This document shows positions 26,318 through 34,348 of a stretch of 50,672 nt of DNA, one piece after another; the first letter of the stretch is position 1; every line of letters begins with the position of its first letter. A model generated the notes under the pieces. It made no database searches, had not been told where the DNA came from, and saw only the letters and a program-made list of their open reading frames with translations. The position numbers and the translations under genes were made by a program. The DNA is from UBA4716 sp002438865 (GTDB lineage Bacteria; Bacillota; Clostridia; UBA1381), in assembly GCA_937907325.1 (NCBI GenBank), contig CALERO010000173.1, forward strand, positions 1 through 50,672. The letters run 5' to 3'.

Positions 26318-27060
26318 TGCATTTCTTCCTTTCCCTTAATTTTTTCAAGGAATTTTTTATCGTCCTTTGTAAGCTCCGCCCTCATAAGCATATCGGGGCG
26401 TTTTTTTAATGTATTTAAAAGCGATTGCTCTCTTTTCCATTTTTCGATATTTGCGTGATGTCCCGAAATAAGTATTTCGGGGATTTCACGCCCGTGCCAT
26501 ACCGGCGGACGTGTATACTGCGGATATTCGAGAAGTCCGTTAAAATGCGACTCGTTCTCATACGAGCTTTCCTCCGAAAGCACGCCCGGTACAAGCCTTG
26601 ACACGGCGTCTATCACCGACATTGCGGGCAATTCTCCGCCCGTAAGCACAAAATCGCCCACGGACAGCTCCATATCAACAATCTCGTCTATCACACGCTG
26701 ATCCACACCCTCGTAATGACCGCATAATATAACTATGTTTTCTTCCTTTGACAACTCCACCGCCGTTTTTTGGTCAAACACTTTTCCCTGCGGCGTCATA
26801 TAAATCGTAAGCGGTTTTTTCGGAAGATTCTCCGCCACCGACATATACGCATCATACACCGGCTGTGCCTGCATAAGCATACCTCCGCCGCCGCTGTAGG
26901 GATAATCGTCAACCTTGCGATGCTTGTTTTTTGTAAAATCACGTATATCGGTAAAGTGCATTTCAATTATGCCCCTTTCCCTTGCACGCCCTATTATGCT
27001 GTTGCCCAGTACCGCCTCAAACATAGACGGAAACAGCGTTAAAACATCAAACCTGATCAT
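26314..27060 (-). CDS. trmD: tRNA (guanine-N1)-methyltransferase
   Basis: Methylates G37 next to the anticodon with SAM, preventing +1 frameshifts. SPOUT trefoil-knot region with LCGHYEGVDQRVID and DFVLTGGELPAM; 248 residues is normal. Start ATG overlaps rimM by 4 bases and argJ begins within its end, so three genes are coupled. rplS, the usual next gene, is absent. Confidence 0.97.
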   Translation of the reverse strand: MIRFDVLTLFPSMFEAVLGNSIIGRARERGIIEMHFTDIRDFTKNKHRKVDDYPYSGGGGMLMQAQPVYDAYMSVAENLPKKPLTIYMTPQGKVFDQKTAVELSKEENIVILCGHYEGVDQRVIDEIVDMELSVGDFVLTGGELPAMSVIDAVSRLVPGVLSEESSYENESHFNGLLEYPQYTRPPVWHGREIPEILISGHHANIEKWKREQSLLNTLKKRPDMLMRAELTKDDKKFLEKIKGKEEMQ

Positions 27061-27563
27061 TCGTCCTCAAGCCCTTTCGGTATCCTTACAACCACACGCT
27101 CATTTTCAAGCTCCACCGTTATAACGTCGTCAATATCCGGCAGGAGCAGATTTTTCATACCCTCACGCTTTATCTCATAAATATCGTTTGAGCCTGTGTT
27201 GAAAATATCGCTTACCGTACCGATAAGCTTTCCGTCCGTATCGACCGCTTTAAGTCCGATTATATCGGCTATATAATAAACTCCCTCGGGAAGCTCACCC
27301 AAATCGTCACGTTCCGCAAAAAGCGTTTTGTTTTTGAGCGGTTCCGCATCTTCTATTTTGGAAATCTCCTTAAACTTCAGAATAATATTATTCTTCTGAT
27401 ATTTCATATTTTCTATATTAAGGCGTATATCGCCTGTTTTTTTCTTAATGTAAACGCAGTCAATATCCTCAAAGGTTTCGGGCGAGTCTGTCCACGGAAC
27501 TACCTTTACTTCGCCTTTAAGACCGTGCGTATTTACGATTTTTCCCACTTCAAGCCAATCCAC
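27057..27563 (-). CDS. rimM: 16S rRNA processing protein RimM
   Basis: 30S assembly factor that binds protein S19. N-terminal RimM domain (VGKIVNTHGLKGEVKV, 6-21) and C-terminal PRC barrel (YYIADIIGLKAVDTDG onward, ending NLLLPDIDDVI). 168 residues is typical. A 12-bp hairpin stands between khpA and this gene. Confidence 0.95.
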   Translation of the reverse strand: MDWLEVGKIVNTHGLKGEVKVVPWTDSPETFEDIDCVYIKKKTGDIRLNIENMKYQKNNIILKFKEISKIEDAEPLKNKTLFAERDDLGELPEGVYYIADIIGLKAVDTDGKLIGTVSDIFNTGSNDIYEIKREGMKNLLLPDIDDVITVELENERVVVRIPKGLEDE

Positions 27564-27596
27564 TGTTTTCTCCTTTCAAAAACCGGTATGACAAAA

Positions 27597-27623
27597 GGAG
27601 CCGCTGCACAATGCAGCAGCCCC
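27597..27623 (-). terminator. Hairpin between khpA and rimM (partial terminator or processing site)
   Basis: Twelve-pair stem including G-T pairs (27597-27608 with 27612-27623), 3-nt loop, minus-strand tail TTTTGTC. It is 5 bases past the khpA stop. In an operon where all genes should be expressed this suggests partial termination or RNA processing that sets lower expression of rimM-trmD-argJ than of rpsP. Confidence 0.6.
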
Positions 27624-27628
27624 TCAAA

Positions 27629-27862
27629 TCATACGATTTCAACTACGGCTTTTTTATTTTCTTTGCTTGCCGCAGCTTTAACCACAGTTCTGATTGCTTT
27701 CGCAATTCTGCCCTGTTTTCCGATAACCTTGCCCATATCGCTTTCTGCGACTCTGAGTTCAAGAGCTATTGTATCTGCGTCACCGCTGTCAACCTCCGTA
27801 ACGGAAACCTGTTCGGGGTAATCAACAAGCGATTTTGCTATTGCTTCCAATACTGCTTTCAT
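27629..27862 (-). CDS. khpA: KH-domain RNA-binding protein KhpA
   Basis: 77 residues forming a single KH domain with the GKQGR variant of the GxxG loop (GKVIGKQGRIAKAIR). Homologues (YlqC/KhpA) bind RNA with KhpB and affect cell elongation and division in streptococci. It lies between rpsP and rimM, the standard Firmicutes position. Confidence 0.93.
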   Translation of the reverse strand: MKAVLEAIAKSLVDYPEQVSVTEVDSGDADTIALELRVAESDMGKVIGKQGRIAKAIRTVVKAAASKENKKAVVEIV

Positions 27863-27880
27863 CGAATTTGCCCTCCGTAA

Positions 27881-28132
27881 TTAGATAATATTTGACTTCT
27901 TTAAAAGAGCTTTTACAGTATCAGTGGGCTGTGCGCCGTTACCTATCCATTTCTTTGCTGCCTCAGCGTCGATTTTGATCTCAGCCGGATCTGTCAAAGG
28001 ATTGAAAGTACCGATTTCTTCGATAAATCTTCCGTTTCTGGGGTATCTTGAATCTGCAACTACAACTCTGTAGAACGGAGCCTTCTTTGCACCCATTCTT
28101 CTTAATCTGATTTTTACTGACATTAAATTCAC
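27881..28132 (-). CDS. rpsP: Ribosomal protein bS16
   Basis: Small-subunit protein; 83 residues with KIRLRRMGAKKAPFYRVVVADSR at the N-terminus spanning the family signature. RBS GGAGGT. 45 bases after ffh, 18 before khpA. Confidence 0.97.
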   Translation of the reverse strand: MNLMSVKIRLRRMGAKKAPFYRVVVADSRYPRNGRFIEEIGTFNPLTDPAEIKIDAEAAKKWIGNGAQPTDTVKALLKKSNII

Positions 28133-28154
28133 CTCCCGTAAAAATTGTGTATAT

Positions 28155-28171
28155 GAAAAAGCTTTGCTTTT
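28155..28171 (-). other. Small stem-loop between ffh and rpsP
   Basis: Seven-bp stem (arms AAAAAGC / GCTTTTT, 3-nt loop) in the 45-nt gap. A-T rich with no T-run behind it; possibly a weak pause or processing site. Low significance. Confidence 0.3.
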
Positions 28172-28177
28172 TAATAC

Positions 28178-29521
28178 CTATCTCATTTTTCTCAAGCGCT
28201 TAAGCATTTTCTGCTGTTTTGCGCCCGTAAACTGCTTCATCATTTTCTGCATCTGCTCAAACTGCTTTAAAAGCTGGTTTACGTCCTGCACTCTTGTGCC
28301 GCTGCCCTTTGCTATTCTGATTTTTCTGTTTGCGCCGATAACGGACGGTTTTCTGCGCTCTTCAAGAGTCATCGACTGTATTATTGCCTCAATATGCACC
28401 ATACGCTTTGCGTTTTCTTCGGTGTCAACCATATCTATCATTTTCTTGTCAACGCCCGGCAGCATACCGAGTATCTGCGAAAACGACCCGAGTTTTCTTA
28501 TCTGCTTGAACTGCTGCAAAAAGTCGTCAAGGTCAAAACCCTCTTTTCGGATTTTTGCCTCAAGCTCCGCCGCTTTTTTCTCGTCGAGCGTTTCTTGTGC
28601 TTTATCGATAAGCGTAAGCACGTCGCCCATACCGAGTATTCTCGACGCCATTCTGTCGGGGTGAAACTGCTCCAGATCGCCGAGTTTTTCGCCGACCGAC
28701 GCATATTTTATCGGTTTACCCGTAACCTGCTTTACCGACAGTGCCGCACCGCCTCGTGTGTCGCCGTCAAGCTTTGAAAGAATAACGCCCGTTATATCAA
28801 GCTGTTCGTTAAATGTCTTTGCAACGTTTACCGCATCCTGACCTGTCATTGCGTCCACAACGAGAAGTATTTCGGACGGGTTTACTTCTTTTTTGATGTC
28901 GCACAGCTCCTGCATAAGCTGTTCATCTATATGCAAACGACCCGCCGTATCGATTATTACAGGGTCATTGCCGTGCTTTAGCGCATGTTCGACCGCTTCT
29001 TTTGCAATCTTAACCGGGCTTACATCCGTTCCCATTGAGAACACAGGCACATCTATCTGACTGCCAAGCACCTCAAGCTGTTTTACAGCCGCCGGACGGT
29101 ACACGTCACAGGCAACCATAAGCGGACGCTTGTTCATTGTTTTTGCAATGTTTTTCGCAAGCTTTGCGCTTGCCGTGGTTTTACCCGCACCCTGCAGACC
29201 GCACATCATAATAATTGTCGGCGGTTTTGATGAAAATTGCAGACGTGAGGTTTCTCCGCCTATCATCTGCGTAAGCTCATCATTTACTATTTTAACAAGC
29301 TGCTGTGCGGGAGTAAGAGATTCCATAACCTCCTGACCGAGAGCTTTCTCCGAAACTGCCGCAACAAATTCCTTTACAACCTTAAAGTTTACGTCAGCCT
29401 CAAGCAGAGCAAGCTTTATTTCACGCATAGCATCTTTTATATCTTTTTCGGTCAGCTTGCCTTTGCCGCGCATTTTTTTGAAAACGCCCTGAAGCTTTTC
29501 GCCCAGACTTTCAAATGCCAT
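28178..29521 (-). CDS. ffh: Signal recognition particle protein Ffh
   Basis: GTPase of the SRP that targets nascent membrane proteins. N domain, then G domain with CGLQGAGKTT near 106-115, DTAGR, and TKLDG-type motif (SKLDGDTRGG), then the methionine-rich M domain from about 300 (MLPGVDKKMIDMVD, KQFEQMQKMMKQF). 447 residues is normal. 12 bases after ylxM. Confidence 0.97.
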   Translation of the reverse strand: MAFESLGEKLQGVFKKMRGKGKLTEKDIKDAMREIKLALLEADVNFKVVKEFVAAVSEKALGQEVMESLTPAQQLVKIVNDELTQMIGGETSRLQFSSKPPTIIMMCGLQGAGKTTASAKLAKNIAKTMNKRPLMVACDVYRPAAVKQLEVLGSQIDVPVFSMGTDVSPVKIAKEAVEHALKHGNDPVIIDTAGRLHIDEQLMQELCDIKKEVNPSEILLVVDAMTGQDAVNVAKTFNEQLDITGVILSKLDGDTRGGAALSVKQVTGKPIKYASVGEKLGDLEQFHPDRMASRILGMGDVLTLIDKAQETLDEKKAAELEAKIRKEGFDLDDFLQQFKQIRKLGSFSQILGMLPGVDKKMIDMVDTEENAKRMVHIEAIIQSMTLEERRKPSVIGANRKIRIAKGSGTRVQDVNQLLKQFEQMQKMMKQFTGAKQQKMLKRLRKMR

Positions 29522-29533
29522 TCTCTGCTCCTC

Positions 29534-29869
29534 CTATATCTCCTCGGACAATTTCCGTGATATTTCTTTAAGACGCTCGGTTTCGCTCCCGTAAGGAAGT
29601 CCGTCTATTATAGCGTTCATTTCCGCAATCTGCTTTGTAATATCGTTAAAACGTTTTACAAGACCGAGCTTTTCTTCGTATTCGTTAAGCTGCTTTTCGC
29701 CTTTTTTGATAAAATCCCTTGCGCCCTGGCGGCTTATCGAGCTTTCCTCCGCAATTTCCGCAAGCGACAAATCCTGATTATAATACATATCAAGAGCGTC
29801 ATACTGCTTATCGGTCAAAAGCTGACCGTAAAAATCCATCAGCATACCGATTTTCATATCCTTAGCCAT
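29534..29869 (-). CDS. ylxM: YlxM/p13-like helix-turn-helix protein (UPF0122)
   Basis: 111-residue helical protein with a sigma-70-region-4-like HTH (DLSLAEIAEESSISRQGARDFIK). It always accompanies ffh; in streptococci it modulates SRP GTPase activity. ATG 29869 is chosen because GAGGT lies 6 bases before it, whereas the frame opened at 29890 has no site. First gene of the operon. Confidence 0.92.
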   Translation of the reverse strand: MAKDMKIGMLMDFYGQLLTDKQYDALDMYYNQDLSLAEIAEESSISRQGARDFIKKGEKQLNEYEEKLGLVKRFNDITKQIAEMNAIIDGLPYGSETERLKEISRKLSEEI

Positions 29870-29908
29870 ACAAGCACCTCTGTAAAGCATTTTTACTTAA
29901 CAGAAAGT

Positions 29909-29937
29909 ATTTTACACCATTTTACTGCGTTTGTCAA
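29909..29937 (-). promoter_or_regulatory. Promoter of ylxM-ffh-rpsP-khpA-rimM-trmD-argJ
   Basis: Minus strand: -35 TTGACA (29932-29937), 17 nt, -10 TAAAAT (29909-29914). Leader about 35 nt. Divergent from the amylase promoter. Confidence 0.8.
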
Positions 29938-29955
29938 TAGTTTTTTATAAAATAT

Positions 29956-29985
29956 TTGCTTTTTTACGCACAAGTGTGATATACT
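29956..29985 (+). promoter_or_regulatory. Promoter of the GH13 gene
   Basis: -35 TTGCTT (29956-29961), 18 nt, -10 TATACT (29980-29985); leader about 25 nt with ACGGAGG before the ATG. No catabolite-repression-like site is obvious here. Confidence 0.6.
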
Positions 29986-30015
29986 TTAAATCAGTAAACA
30001 TTACGGAGGTTAATT

Positions 30016-31326
30016 ATGTGGGCATTTGAAAGTGTATTTTATCAGATATATCCGCTCGGATTCTGCGGTGCGCCGTTTGAAAACGACGGAATATGCGAGC
30101 ACAGAATATTAAAAGTTATCGACTGGACGGAGCATATAAAAAAGCTCGGAGCGAATGCGGTTTATTTTTCGCCGCTGTTTGAGTCGGATACTCACGGCTA
30201 CAACGCACGTGATTACAGAAAAATCGACTGCCGTCTCGGCACAAACGAGGATTTCAAAAAGGTGTGCGAAAATCTGCATCAAAACGGCATACGTGTTGTT
30301 CTTGACGGAGTATTCAACCATGCGGGCAGAGGATTTTTCGCTTTTCGTGATGTTTTGGAAAACCGTGAAAACTCACGCTACCGTGACTGGTTTTACATTG
30401 ATTTTAACGGCAATTCTCCATACAACGACGGATTATGGTACGAAGGCTGGGAGGGAAATTATGACCTTGTAAAGCTTAATCTCCGCAATGAGGAGGTTAT
30501 AAATTACTTATTTGAAAGCATTAAACTATGGATAGATGAATTTGACATAGACGGTCTGCGCCTTGATGTGGCGTATTGTCTTGACCATGATTTTCTGCGC
30601 CGTTTAAAAGCATACACGGACAGCTTAAAACCCGAATTTCTGCTTTTGGGCGAGCTTCTGCACGGCGACTACAGGCAGTTTGTAAACCCGTCAATGCTCC
30701 ACAGCTGTACTAATTATCAGTGCTACAAGGGCTTATATTCAAGCTTTAACACGATGAATATGTTTGAGATTGTTCATTCGCTTTTACGCTTTTTCGGTCC
30801 GGAGGACTGGACTGTATGCCGCGGCGAGCATCTGCTGAGCTTTGCGGATAATCATGACGTTACACGAATAGCAACCATTCTCAATAACAAAAATCATCTG
30901 CCGCTTGTATACGGCTTTGTGTTCGGTATGCCGGGTATCCCCTGTATATACTACGGCAGTGAATGGGGTGCCGAGGGCGATAAAAAGGACGGCGATCCGT
31001 CACTGCGACCCTGTTTTGACGCTCCTATCGAGAACGAGCTTACAGACCTTATTTCACGTATGGCTGAAATCCACAAAAACAGCGAAGCGCTGTGTTACGG
31101 CGGTTTCCGCTCGGTGCTTCTGCAAAATCAATACTGCATATTTGAGCGCAAAAGCGAGCATGAGCGCATACTTGTTGCAATCAACGCCTGCGCCGACACC
31201 GTAACGGCGCATTTTGACGCCGGCTGCGGAAAGGCTGTTGAGCTTATAAGCGGAAGTGAACACGATTTCGGCGGCGGCAGCGAGCTTCCTCCGTACAGCG
31301 TGCAGTTCTGGAAATGTGAATATTAG
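30016..31326 (+). CDS. Cytosolic GH13 alpha-amylase-type glycosidase
   Basis: 436 residues, a (beta/alpha)8 GH13 enzyme. Conserved regions: DGVFNH (97-102), GLRLDVAY with nucleophile D184, GEL with acid/base E213, and ADNHD with H280/D281. No signal peptide or starch-binding module, so it acts inside the cell, probably on maltodextrins taken up by a transporter. It is shorter than neopullulanase/cyclomaltodextrinase (about 580) because it lacks their N-terminal domain. Substrate specificity (alpha-1,4 hydrolase versus transferase) cannot be read from the sequence. Transcribed alone, between two minus-strand operons. Confidence 0.88.
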   Translation: MWAFESVFYQIYPLGFCGAPFENDGICEHRILKVIDWTEHIKKLGANAVYFSPLFESDTHGYNARDYRKIDCRLGTNEDFKKVCENLHQNGIRVVLDGVFNHAGRGFFAFRDVLENRENSRYRDWFYIDFNGNSPYNDGLWYEGWEGNYDLVKLNLRNEEVINYLFESIKLWIDEFDIDGLRLDVAYCLDHDFLRRLKAYTDSLKPEFLLLGELLHGDYRQFVNPSMLHSCTNYQCYKGLYSSFNTMNMFEIVHSLLRFFGPEDWTVCRGEHLLSFADNHDVTRIATILNNKNHLPLVYGFVFGMPGIPCIYYGSEWGAEGDKKDGDPSLRPCFDAPIENELTDLISRMAEIHKNSEALCYGGFRSVLLQNQYCIFERKSEHERILVAINACADTVTAHFDAGCGKAVELISGSEHDFGGGSELPPYSVQFWKCEY

Positions 31327-31358
31327 TCAGAAATGATTTAAGCTTGAGGTTAGCACCT

Positions 31359-31380
31359 CAAACGGTTTGTCTGCAGTCTG
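31359..31380 (+). repeat. Dispersed 22-nt repeat, copy 2
   Basis: Matches 74-95 at 20 of 22 positions (starts CAAACGGTTTGTCT). It follows a short stem-loop GAGGT-TAGC-ACCTC (31346-31359) in the gap after the GH13 gene. Confidence 0.5.
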
Positions 31381-31384
31381 AAAT

Positions 31385-31417
31385 AAAAAGTCCGTATTTT
31401 GAAAATACGGACTTTTT
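31385..31417. terminator. Bidirectional terminator between the GH13 gene and glmU
   Basis: Perfect 16-nt arms (31385-31400 with 31402-31417, arm AAAAAGTCCGTATTTT) around one central base, with a T-run on either strand. It serves both converging genes and ends 3 bases from the glmU stop. Confidence 0.92.
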
Positions 31418-31420
31418 ATT

Positions 31421-32542
31421 TTAATACTTCTTATGCTCGTCTGCCCAGCCTTCCTTGTTCACCTGTCTTGCTCTTGCGATTGAAAGACTGCCCTCGGGTA
31501 TATCGTTCGTTATTGTCGAGCCGGCGGCAATATACGAGCGGTTGCCGACGTCTACCGGCGACACGAGATTTGTGTTACAGCCGACAAAAGTGTTATCTCC
31601 TATACGTGAACGGAATTTTTTCTTGCCGTCATAATTGCAGGTCACCGTTCCGCAGCCGAAGTTTACATTTTTGCCGACATCACTGTCGCCTATATATGTG
31701 AGATGCGAAATCTTTGTTCCGTCATCTATAACAGAATTTTTAATCTCAACAAAATCTCCGACCTTCACGTTTTTGCCGACCTTACAATTCGGTCTTACAT
31801 ACGCAAAAGGTCCTACATGCGTTCCGCTCTCTATCTCCGAATTTAATATTACGGAGCTTAATATGTCCACATTATCGCCTATAACGGCATTATCCAGTCT
31901 GCTTCCGGGGCCTATAATGCAGTTTTCACCTATTTTTGTTCCCGAAAGAAGTTCCGCACTTCCCGATATTTCGGTATCTGCGCCTATCTCCACGCCGTAT
32001 TCGATATACACGCTTTCAGGGAAACGCATTGTAACGCCGTTTAGCATATGCTGCTCGATTATTCTGTCATGCATTGCGCTCTCCGCTCTTGAAAGCTGTA
32101 CTCTGTCAGTTACGGTTACTCCCTCTCCAACAGCAATATACTCGCTCTTTTTACCATCATATGCGTTTATCATACTTTCCATATCAGCAAAAACATCACT
32201 GCCGTTTACAATAATGCCTATTACATTGCCGTTGCCGCTGATTACGGTAAATCCGCTTTCGTTTTCCGTGTGATATTTAACTGCGGCGGCTATCGTTTCA
32301 CTTCTTACAAGCGGAGCCGCACCGTTTACAACAACTGTTAAATCCGATTTCGGCACATCGGTATTTTCCGAAACCTTATTCGCATCGGAGCCTATTACCG
32401 CAATTTCCTCTGCTCCTGCGCCTTTTAATGCGTCAATAACCCAGTTTACAAGCTCTCTGCCGCATATTTTATGCAATACGCAAGCATTTTTCGATTTCAT
32501 TCCCGTTTCCGCATTTGCCAAAACAACACCGCTAAAACTCAT
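31421..32542 (-). CDS. glmU: GlmU-like protein with intact acetyltransferase and degenerate uridylyltransferase half
   Basis: Normal GlmU (about 455 residues) acetylates glucosamine-1-P and then uridylylates it to UDP-GlcNAc for peptidoglycan. This product has 373 residues. The C-terminal left-handed beta-helix (from about 176) is complete, with the acetyltransferase histidine in SHLTYIGDS (H280) and the NFGCGTVTCNYDG loop. The N-terminal half is about 80 residues short: LAAGxGTRMKS is replaced by LANAETGMKS with the arginine lost, the Q..GTAHA loop is missing, and the GD-PL metal motif reads NGAAPLV. Probably only an acetyltransferase. Overlaps ribF by 4 bases (ATGA). No frameshift is visible; the frame is clean. 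Confidence 0.88.
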   Translation of the reverse strand: MSFSGVVLANAETGMKSKNACVLHKICGRELVNWVIDALKGAGAEEIAVIGSDANKVSENTDVPKSDLTVVVNGAAPLVRSETIAAAVKYHTENESGFTVISGNGNVIGIIVNGSDVFADMESMINAYDGKKSEYIAVGEGVTVTDRVQLSRAESAMHDRIIEQHMLNGVTMRFPESVYIEYGVEIGADTEISGSAELLSGTKIGENCIIGPGSRLDNAVIGDNVDILSSVILNSEIESGTHVGPFAYVRPNCKVGKNVKVGDFVEIKNSVIDDGTKISHLTYIGDSDVGKNVNFGCGTVTCNYDGKKKFRSRIGDNTFVGCNTNLVSPVDVGNRSYIAAGSTITNDIPEGSLSIARARQVNKEGWADEHKKY

Positions 32543-33459
32543 TTTTGTCCCTCCAATATTATATTTGCTCTCTGCGCATCGTTTGCAATCTGCGCTTTAA
32601 GCTTGTCTATTCCGTCAAACTTAACATCGCCCCGTATTTTTTCAATAAAGGCAATCCTTATATTCTCATCATAAATATCTTTGTCAAAATCAAAAATATG
32701 ACTTTCTATCGTTATCCTGTCTGCGCCGAACGTAGGGTTATTTCCCACGTTTACAACGCTCTTATGTCTGTCACCGTCAAAATAAGTAAATCCGGCATAA
32801 ACGCCCGTATGCGGCAGAACAAGATTTCCGTCATACGAAAGATTTGCCGTAGGGAACCCCATTTTTCTTCCGTTTTGCAAACCGCGCTCCACAGTACCGT
32901 ACATCTCGAACGGTCTGCCGAGCAACTTATTTGCGGACTTTATGTCGCCCGTTTCAATAAGCGAACGTATAAGCGTACTCGAAACGGCACGCCCGTCCGA
33001 CTCTATTTCGGGAATTATTTCAGCCTTAAAACCGTACTTTCCGGCAAGCCGTATAAGTGCGGCGGTATCGCCCTCCGCCTTATACCCGAAACGATAATCG
33101 TAACCTGCAAAAACAGCTTCGGGTTTTAAAAATCTTGCAAGCTCAAACACAAATTCATCGGGAGTTTTTTTCATAAATTCACGGTCAAACCTTACCATAT
33201 ACGCAAAATCCACGCCCATTTTGTCCAAAAGCCGCAATTTCTCGGCGTTATCGGTAATAAGCTTTATTTTTCTGCCGTCCGTAACGGATTTTGTGTTTTC
33301 TTCAAAAAGCAATACACCGCTTTTCAGATTATGCCGTTTTGCATAATCGACTCCGTTGTTTATTATTGCGGCGTGCGCTATATGCAGACCGTCGAAATTC
33401 CCCAAAACAACAGCCGTTTTATCATACGGAACAACGGTATTTTGTCTGATTATCTCCAA
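32539..33459 (-). CDS. ribF: Bifunctional riboflavin kinase / FAD synthetase
   Basis: Converts riboflavin to FMN and FAD. N-terminal nucleotidyltransferase domain with LGNFDGLHIAH, and C-terminal flavokinase domain with GRPFEMYGTVERGLQNGRK-type and GFPTANLSY motifs. I place the start at the TTG at 33459 (GLEII): GAGGGGAG lies 10 bases upstream and 22 bases after the truB stop, giving 306 residues, the family norm. The frame is open further up to an ATG at 33585, but that 42-residue extension would overlap truB and shows no domain similarity. The TTG start is an inference. Confidence 0.9.
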   Translation of the reverse strand: MEIIRQNTVVPYDKTAVVLGNFDGLHIAHAAIINNGVDYAKRHNLKSGVLLFEENTKSVTDGRKIKLITDNAEKLRLLDKMGVDFAYMVRFDREFMKKTPDEFVFELARFLKPEAVFAGYDYRFGYKAEGDTAALIRLAGKYGFKAEIIPEIESDGRAVSSTLIRSLIETGDIKSANKLLGRPFEMYGTVERGLQNGRKMGFPTANLSYDGNLVLPHTGVYAGFTYFDGDRHKSVVNVGNNPTFGADRITIESHIFDFDKDIYDENIRIAFIEKIRGDVKFDGIDKLKAQIANDAQRANIILEGQK

Positions 33460-33481
33460 TCCGTTCTCACTCCCCTCGGTG

Positions 33482-34348
33482 TTATGTCCAGAACGATTTC
33501 TCAAGCCGTAATTTTCCCTCGACGCATCTTGACACGCACAAAAATTCACGGTTTTCGCCGTACAGGCGGTAGCATTGATTTTCAACCCCGCCGCGCCACG
33601 TCATACGAACGCCGTTCACTATACTTCTTGTCTGCTTTTCATTGAGATATATCGGCGGATATTCCGCAAAAATCTCATCGGGCGGCATAAGCAAATCCGC
33701 TATTTTATCACGCTCATTTTCAAGCTCCGACGGTGTGTATGCATTTTCAATCGTAAAAATTCCCGCCGCAGTACGCCGCAGCGACGTCATACACGCTCCC
33801 GTACCGAGCTTGTTGCCTATATCGGCGCACAGTGTTCTTATGTATGTTCCTTTTGAACAGCTAACATCTATTTTAAGTGTTTTTTCTGTTATATCGAGTA
33901 TATCTATCGAATATATCGTAACCTCACGTGCATTGCGTTCAACCTCTATGCCCTGTCTTGCAAGCTCATACAGTTTTTTTCCGTTTTGCTTGATTGCACT
34001 GTACATAGGCGGTATCTGGCTTATTTTGCCCACAAATTCTTTTACCGCATTTTCTATATCTGCTATGCTTGCCGATACGTCATTTTTTTCAATAACGTTT
34101 CCGCTTATGTCCTCCGTATCGGTTTTCACTCCCAAAAGGAGTTCCGCCGTATAGCGTTTATCCGTGGCGGTGAGCATATCGGAAACCTTTGCGGCACTTC
34201 CCACGCAAATCGGCAAAACGCCCGTTGCCATAGGGTCAAGCGTTCCCGTATGACCCACACGCCGCACTCCCGTAAGGCGCCGCACAAAATTAACCATATC
34301 GTGCGACGTTTTGCCCTCGGGTTTATCCAAAACTATTATGCCGTTCAT
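33482..34348 (-). CDS. truB: tRNA pseudouridine-55 synthase
   Basis: Makes pseudouridine 55 in the T-loop of tRNAs. Catalytic aspartate D38 in GHTGTLDPMATG; 288 residues. Its start shares one base with the nrnA-like stop (TAATG). Standard place in the nusA-infB operon. Confidence 0.96.
   Translation of the reverse strand: MNGIIVLDKPEGKTSHDMVNFVRRLTGVRRVGHTGTLDPMATGVLPICVGSAAKVSDMLTATDKRYTAELLLGVKTDTEDISGNVIEKNDVSASIADIENAVKEFVGKISQIPPMYSAIKQNGKKLYELARQGIEVERNAREVTIYSIDILDITEKTLKIDVSCSKGTYIRTLCADIGNKLGTGACMTSLRRTAAGIFTIENAYTPSELENERDKIADLLMPPDEIFAEYPPIYLNEKQTRSIVNGVRMTWRGGVENQCYRLYGENREFLCVSRCVEGKLRLEKSFWT

Noticed and set aside
33460..33585. 42-residue N-terminal extension of ribF
   Set aside because: Would overlap truB, has no domain similarity, and a well-placed ribosome binding site precedes the TTG at 33459.
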